This document shows positions 14,353-16,873 of a stretch of 16,873 nucleotides of DNA, piece after piece. Position 1 is the first letter of the stretch. Every line of letters starts with the position of its first letter. The translations under genes and the position numbers were made by a program. The notes below the pieces were generated by a model, which was given only the letters and a program-made list of their open reading frames with translations, searched no databases and was not told the DNA's origin. This DNA comes from CAYLQA01 sp964385695 (GTDB lineage: Bacteria; Desulfobacterota; Desulfobulbia; Desulfobulbales; Desulfurivibrionaceae): contig CAYLQA010000059.1 in NCBI GenBank assembly GCA_964385695.1, positions 1 through 16,873 on the forward strand, written 5' to 3'.

Positions 14353-15057
14353 TTACTTCAGCAAAGCCCTGATCTCGGAGGGATCAAGCTTAATGCCGGG
14401 GCCCATGGTGGTGGACATGTTTACTGCTTTCAGGTACACACCTTTGCTGGAAGAAGGCTTGAGAGCGATAATCTTGTCCAAAAAGGCAAGGATATTCTCT
14501 CTGAGCTTCTCCGCACCGAAAGAGGCCTTTCCGACCATACAGTGCAGAATACCGGCCTTATCAACCTTAAAGTCAACCTTGCCGCTCTTGACCTCGCCAA
14601 CAACCTGGGCAACATCAAAGGTTACGGTACCGAGCTTGGCGTTGGGCATCAGGTTACGGGGTCCGAGCACACGACCGATCTTACCGACGGTGCCCATCAT
14701 ATCCGGCGTGGCGATAGTTTTATCAAACTCAAGCCAACCACCCTGAATCTTCTCCACGTACTCATCACCGCCGGCGTAATCGGCACCGGCATCAAGTGCC
14801 TCTTGTACCTTCTCGCCTTTGGCAAATACGAGCACACGCTCAGTTTTACCGGTACCGTTGGGCAGAACCACACTGCTGCGGACCATCTGGTCTGCATGTC
14901 GCGGGTCAACACCTAAGTTGATGGCCACATCAACGGACTCGTCAAACTTGGCATATTTACAACTCAGAGCAAGATCAACACCCTCTTCAAGGGTGTACAT
15001 TTTCTCTGAATCACGCTTTGCTACACTGTTTGAATATTGTTTGCCTTTCTTAGCCAT
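14353..15057 (-). CDS. rplA: 50S ribosomal protein L1
   Basis: L1 forms the mobile L1 stalk that guides deacylated tRNA out of the E site, and in many bacteria it represses the rplK-rplA message. The protein has 234 residues, the usual length, with the GRVLGPRNLMPNAKLGTVT signature around residues 148-166 and the carboxyl STTMGPGIKLD segment. ATG start with GGAG six bases upstream. It begins 29 bases after rplK ends, so the two are translated from one message. It is the last single-copy gene before the duplicated L10-L12 pairs. Confidence 0.98.
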   Translation of the reverse strand: MAKKGKQYSNSVAKRDSEKMYTLEEGVDLALSCKYAKFDESVDVAINLGVDPRHADQMVRSSVVLPNGTGKTERVLVFAKGEKVQEALDAGADYAGGDEYVEKIQGGWLEFDKTIATPDMMGTVGKIGRVLGPRNLMPNAKLGTVTFDVAQVVGEVKSGKVDFKVDKAGILHCMVGKASFGAEKLRENILAFLDKIIALKPSSSKGVYLKAVNMSTTMGPGIKLDPSEIRALLK

Positions 15058-15086
15058 GGCTTACTCCACTTACAGCTGAGGGAATC

Positions 15087-15512
15087 TTACTCGACTACGG
15101 TGATACCAGCGCTTTTCGCAGTACCCTCGATGATACGCATAGCCGCTTCAATGCTTCCTGCATTGAGGTCCGGCATTTTCTTCTCAGCAATTTCTTTAAT
15201 CTGATCTTTAGTCACCTTGGCAACACGTTCACGTTTCGGGTTGGAAGAACCCTTACCAATACCACAGGCCTTAAAGAGCAGGGTTGAGGCGGGCGGTGTT
15301 TTGGTAATGAAAGAAAACGAGCGATCGGTGTATACGGTGATCACAACGGGGATAAGGGTATCCCCTTCGCTTTGGGTCTTTGCATTAAAAGCCTTGCAAA
15401 ATTCCATGATGTTTACACCATGCTGACCCAGGGCGGGACCGACAGGAGGAGAAGGGTTCGCCTTCCCTGCCGGAATCTGTAACTTTATAAAACCTTCAAT
15501 CTTTTTAGCCAT
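15087..15512 (-). CDS. rplK: 50S ribosomal protein L11
   Basis: L11 binds the GTPase-associated region of 23S rRNA beside the L10-L12 stalk and is needed for RelA-dependent stringent signalling. The protein has 141 residues with the proline-rich PSPPVGPALGQHGVNI segment (20-35) that includes the thiostrepton-contact prolines. ATG start with TAGGAG eight bases upstream. A 114-base gap separates it from nusG. The gap could hold the L1 autoregulatory site, but I could not identify one with confidence. Confidence 0.98.
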   Translation of the reverse strand: MAKKIEGFIKLQIPAGKANPSPPVGPALGQHGVNIMEFCKAFNAKTQSEGDTLIPVVITVYTDRSFSFITKTPPASTLLFKACGIGKGSSNPKRERVAKVTKDQIKEIAEKKMPDLNAGSIEAAMRIIEGTAKSAGITVVE

Positions 15513-15626
15513 TGTCGCAACTCCTAACGTTCACAGTGTTCAATGCATCTCACTGTAGTCGCTTAATCATTCTCAATCTCTATATGTCATCAGCTTGAGC
15601 ACACGCTCGAGCAGCAATCCTAAAAA

Positions 15627-16157
15627 TTATCCCTTTGTTACCTGGATATACTCCAACTCTACCGGTGTCTCCCGACCAAAAATGGAAACCATGACGCGAA
15701 CCCGACCTTTATCGGGATATACCTCGTCAACAACTCCCTGAAAATTGGAAAACGGACCATCAATAACCCGTACAGCATCACCCTCTTCGTAGGACACCTT
15801 CGGCTTAGGCTTAAGGGCACCATCCTTGATGCGACCGATAATCTTCATCGCTTCTTCATCAGAAAGCGGCTCAGGATGCATATCGTTGCCGACAAAACCG
15901 GTCACCTTGGGAGTATCCCGTACCGTATGCCAAGTCTCGTCAGTAAGTTCCACGTTCACCAAGATATACCCGGGGAAAAACTTCCGAGAAGAGGTCTTCT
16001 TGGCACCCTTGACCATCTCGACAACCTGCTCGGTAGGAACGAGGATCTCGCCAAACATCTCTTCCTGTCCGGCTTGACGCATACGCTCAAGCATTGCAGT
16101 CTTCACCTGCTCTTCAAAACCGGAATATGTATGTACTATGTACCATTGACGAGCCAT
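15627..16157 (-). CDS. nusG: Transcription termination/antitermination factor NusG
   Basis: NusG binds RNA polymerase across the cleft, suppresses or favours pausing, and links it to Rho and to the leading ribosome through S10. The protein has 176 residues: the NGN domain (about 1-110) with WYIVHTYSGFE at the start and FFPGYILV (60-67), a linker, and a KOW domain (about 123-176) with the GDAVRVIDGPF motif. ATG start with GAGAGG a few bases upstream. It lies 23 bases after secE, the nearly universal secE-nusG pairing. Confidence 0.98.
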   Translation of the reverse strand: MARQWYIVHTYSGFEEQVKTAMLERMRQAGQEEMFGEILVPTEQVVEMVKGAKKTSSRKFFPGYILVNVELTDETWHTVRDTPKVTGFVGNDMHPEPLSDEEAMKIIGRIKDGALKPKPKVSYEEGDAVRVIDGPFSNFQGVVDEVYPDKGRVRVMVSIFGRETPVELEYIQVTKG

Positions 16158-16180
16158 TCGTCCTCTCTATCAGGTTTGTG

Positions 16181-16441
16181 CTAGCGTAAGACGTAGCCGA
16201 TTAACTTGCCAAGAACCAAGTCGACAGCGCCAAGATAAAAAGAAATTAACATAACCAGTGCAGCCACAACCGCAGTTGAGGCCATGGTTTGTTTTTTTGC
16301 CGGCCAGGCAATCTTGCCGAACTCGCCCTTTACCTCAGTTGCGAACTCGTTAATACGGCTCATCTGAAAGCCGGCCTGCTGCTCTTCAGCCTTGGCAATA
16401 TCTTTTTTCTTCTTGCTCGCGCGTTCTTTTTTTTGAGGCAT
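16181..16441 (-). CDS. secE: Preprotein translocase subunit SecE
   Basis: SecE is the clamp of the SecYEG channel in the inner membrane. The protein has 86 residues with a lysine-rich N-terminal tail (1-15), the conserved amphipathic stretch EFGKIAWPAKKQT (40-52) and one membrane helix (about 54-76). This is the short one-helix form, not the three-helix E. coli form. I chose the ATG at 16441, giving MPQKKERASK. A longer reading frame extends back through the tRNA and the terminator and is not plausible. An in-frame ATG at 16486 has no ribosome binding site. The site before the chosen start is itself weak (GAG about 11 bases upstream). Confidence 0.93.
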   Translation of the reverse strand: MPQKKERASKKKKDIAKAEEQQAGFQMSRINEFATEVKGEFGKIAWPAKKQTMASTAVVAALVMLISFYLGAVDLVLGKLIGYVLR

Positions 16442-16491
16442 GATGCAGGACTCTTTTCTCAAAACGTTTACGGCCAAGTTGACCATGAGCC

Positions 16492-16537
16492 AAAAAAGAG
16501 TACTTCGCCCTGACACTATAGCAGCAAGGGCGAAGTA
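16492..16537 (-). terminator. Intrinsic terminator after tRNA-Trp
   Basis: On the minus strand TACTTCGCCC (16537-16528) and GGGCGAAGTA (16510-16501) form a perfect ten-base stem with a 17-base loop, followed by CTC and six Ts (16497-16492). It starts 12 bases after the tRNA CCA. It would end the tuf-rpmG-tRNA-Trp transcript. The loop also contains the -10 element of the next promoter. Confidence 0.8.
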
Positions 16538-16542
16538 TTCAA
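16515..16542 (-). promoter_or_regulatory. Promoter for secE-nusG-rplKAJL inside the terminator hairpin
   Basis: On the minus strand, TTGAAT (16537-16542), a 16-base spacer, and an extended -10 TGCTATAGT whose hexamer TATAGT is at 16515-16520. Predicted start is near 16508, inside the 3' arm of the terminator. New transcripts would lack the 5' arm and could not form the hairpin, while read-through RNA from tuf would be terminated. This is a strong candidate for the main promoter of the cluster. Confidence 0.6.
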
Positions 16543-16548
16543 AAATTA

Positions 16549-16625
16549 TGGCAGGCCAGGAGGGACTCGAACCCCCAGCCCTCGGATTTGGAGTCCGATG
16601 CTCTACCAATTAGAGCTACTGGCCT
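16549..16625 (-). tRNA. trnW: tRNA-Trp (anticodon CCA)
   Basis: Cloverleaf on the minus strand: acceptor AGGCCAG pairs with CTGGCCT, D stem GCTC/GAGC, anticodon stem TCGGA/TCCGA around loop CTCCAAA (anticodon CCA), T arm around TTCGAGT, discriminator G and an encoded 3' CCA. Mature length is 77 bases including CCA. It begins five bases after the rpmG stop codon and is followed by a terminator, so it is released from a message that also carries tuf and rpmG. A tRNA-Trp at this place is common in the tuf-secE-nusG region. Confidence 0.97.
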
Positions 16626-16630
16626 AAAAA

Positions 16631-16780
16631 CTATTTAGTCTCTTTGTGCAGCGTATGAGTCTTACAAAAACGACAATACTTTTTAAACTCAAGCTTGCCA
16701 GGAGTCTTTCTTTTATTTTTTGTCGTTGTGTAGTTGCGCCTTTTACATTCCTGGCAACCCAACGTTACTATGTCACGCAT
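16631..16780 (-). CDS. rpmG: 50S ribosomal protein L33
   Basis: L33 is a small 50S protein near the E site. The protein has 49 residues, starts MRDIVTLGCQECKRRNYTTT, and keeps all four zinc-ribbon cysteines (C9, C12, C36, C39), that is, the zinc-binding type. ATG start with AGGA seven bases upstream. It lies 40 bases after the tuf stop and only five bases before tRNA-Trp. The usual order tuf-rpmG-secE-nusG supports the call. It is too short to stand out among longer overlapping frames. Confidence 0.95.
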   Translation of the reverse strand: MRDIVTLGCQECKRRNYTTTKNKRKTPGKLEFKKYCRFCKTHTLHKETK

Positions 16781-16820
16781 GATTTATCCTGTATGTTACA
16801 GCCAGTCCGATTAACCGGAC

Positions 16821-16873
16821 TTACTCGATAATTTTATTAACAACACCGGCGCCTACGGTACGGCCACCCTCGC
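16821..16873 (-). CDS. tuf: Elongation factor Tu, 3' end only (runs off the window)
   Basis: The last codons read EGGRTVGAGVVNKIIE followed by TAA, the standard EF-Tu carboxyl terminus in domain III. It is a second tuf gene, on the same strand as the one whose start lies at 47. It is the first gene of a tuf-rpmG-tRNA-Trp transcription unit. A GTCCG/CGGAC five-base stem (16805-16820) lies just after its stop but has no T tract. Confidence 0.95.
   Translation of the reverse strand, partial: EGGRTVGAGVVNKIIE

Noticed and set aside
15513..15626. L1-binding autoregulatory site in the nusG-rplK gap
   Set aside because: The gap has small stems such as GAGC/GCTC and a TGATGA string, but nothing that I can match with confidence to the L1 site of 23S rRNA.
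16181..16609. Longer 142-residue form of secE
   Set aside because: The extra N-terminus is a translation of the tRNA-Trp gene, the terminator and the promoter; the conserved SecE body fits the start at 16441.
1..16873. An undescribed defence, CRISPR or biosynthetic system
   Set aside because: Every large reading frame on the minus strand is a known translation, transcription or secretion gene, and no repeat array or unknown conserved gene is left over.

Overview
The window is one continuous block of translation and transcription genes, all on the minus strand, so transcription runs from high to low coordinates: tuf (3' end only) - rpmG - tRNA-Trp - secE - nusG - rplK - rplA - rplJ - rplL - a second rplJ - a second rplL - rpoB - rpoC - rpsL - rpsG - fusA - tuf (5' end only). 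This is the classic bacterial secE/nusG/rplKAJL/rpoBC cluster fused to the str operon. The protein style (EF-G, L33 with four cysteines, one-helix SecE, RNA polymerase beta' with an SI3 insertion of about 185 residues, base composition near 50% GC by eye) suggests a Gram-negative bacterium close to the Desulfobacterota (former Deltaproteobacteria), perhaps Desulfobulbales. That placement is an inference from sequence appearance and was not searched.

The unusual part is 11545-14248. It consists of two perfect, head-to-tail copies of a 1352-base unit (11545-12896 and 12897-14248), with no mismatch that I could find in coding or non-coding parts. Each unit carries most of the rplL-rpoB spacer, rplL, rplJ and the 3' part of the rplJ leader. 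The result is two identical L10/L12 gene pairs in series upstream of rpoB.

The two copies are not regulated alike. Upstream of the promoter-proximal rplJ I can fold a complete L10-type autoregulatory leader (14222-14289), with an AGACA strand opposite CGAG as in the L10 site of 23S rRNA. The duplication breakpoint (14248/14249) falls in the apical part of this hairpin, so the promoter-distal rplJ inherits only the 3' strand. If the leader works as in other bacteria, the distal pair should largely escape L10 repression. The duplicated spacer also places two structured rplL-downstream regions in series before rpoBC.

Other regulatory sites: a terminator after tRNA-Trp with an extended -10 promoter for secE-nusG-rpl built into its hairpin; two matching promoters (TTGACA, 17-base spacer, TAAATA), one before rpsL and one before fusA; and a 10-base inverted repeat bracketing the fusA promoter. 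Two tuf genes in direct orientation bracket the cluster. No insertion sequence, phage gene, CRISPR array or non-ribosomal accessory gene is visible. The only stretch above 300 bases without a gene is 12725-13128, which contains the duplication junction.
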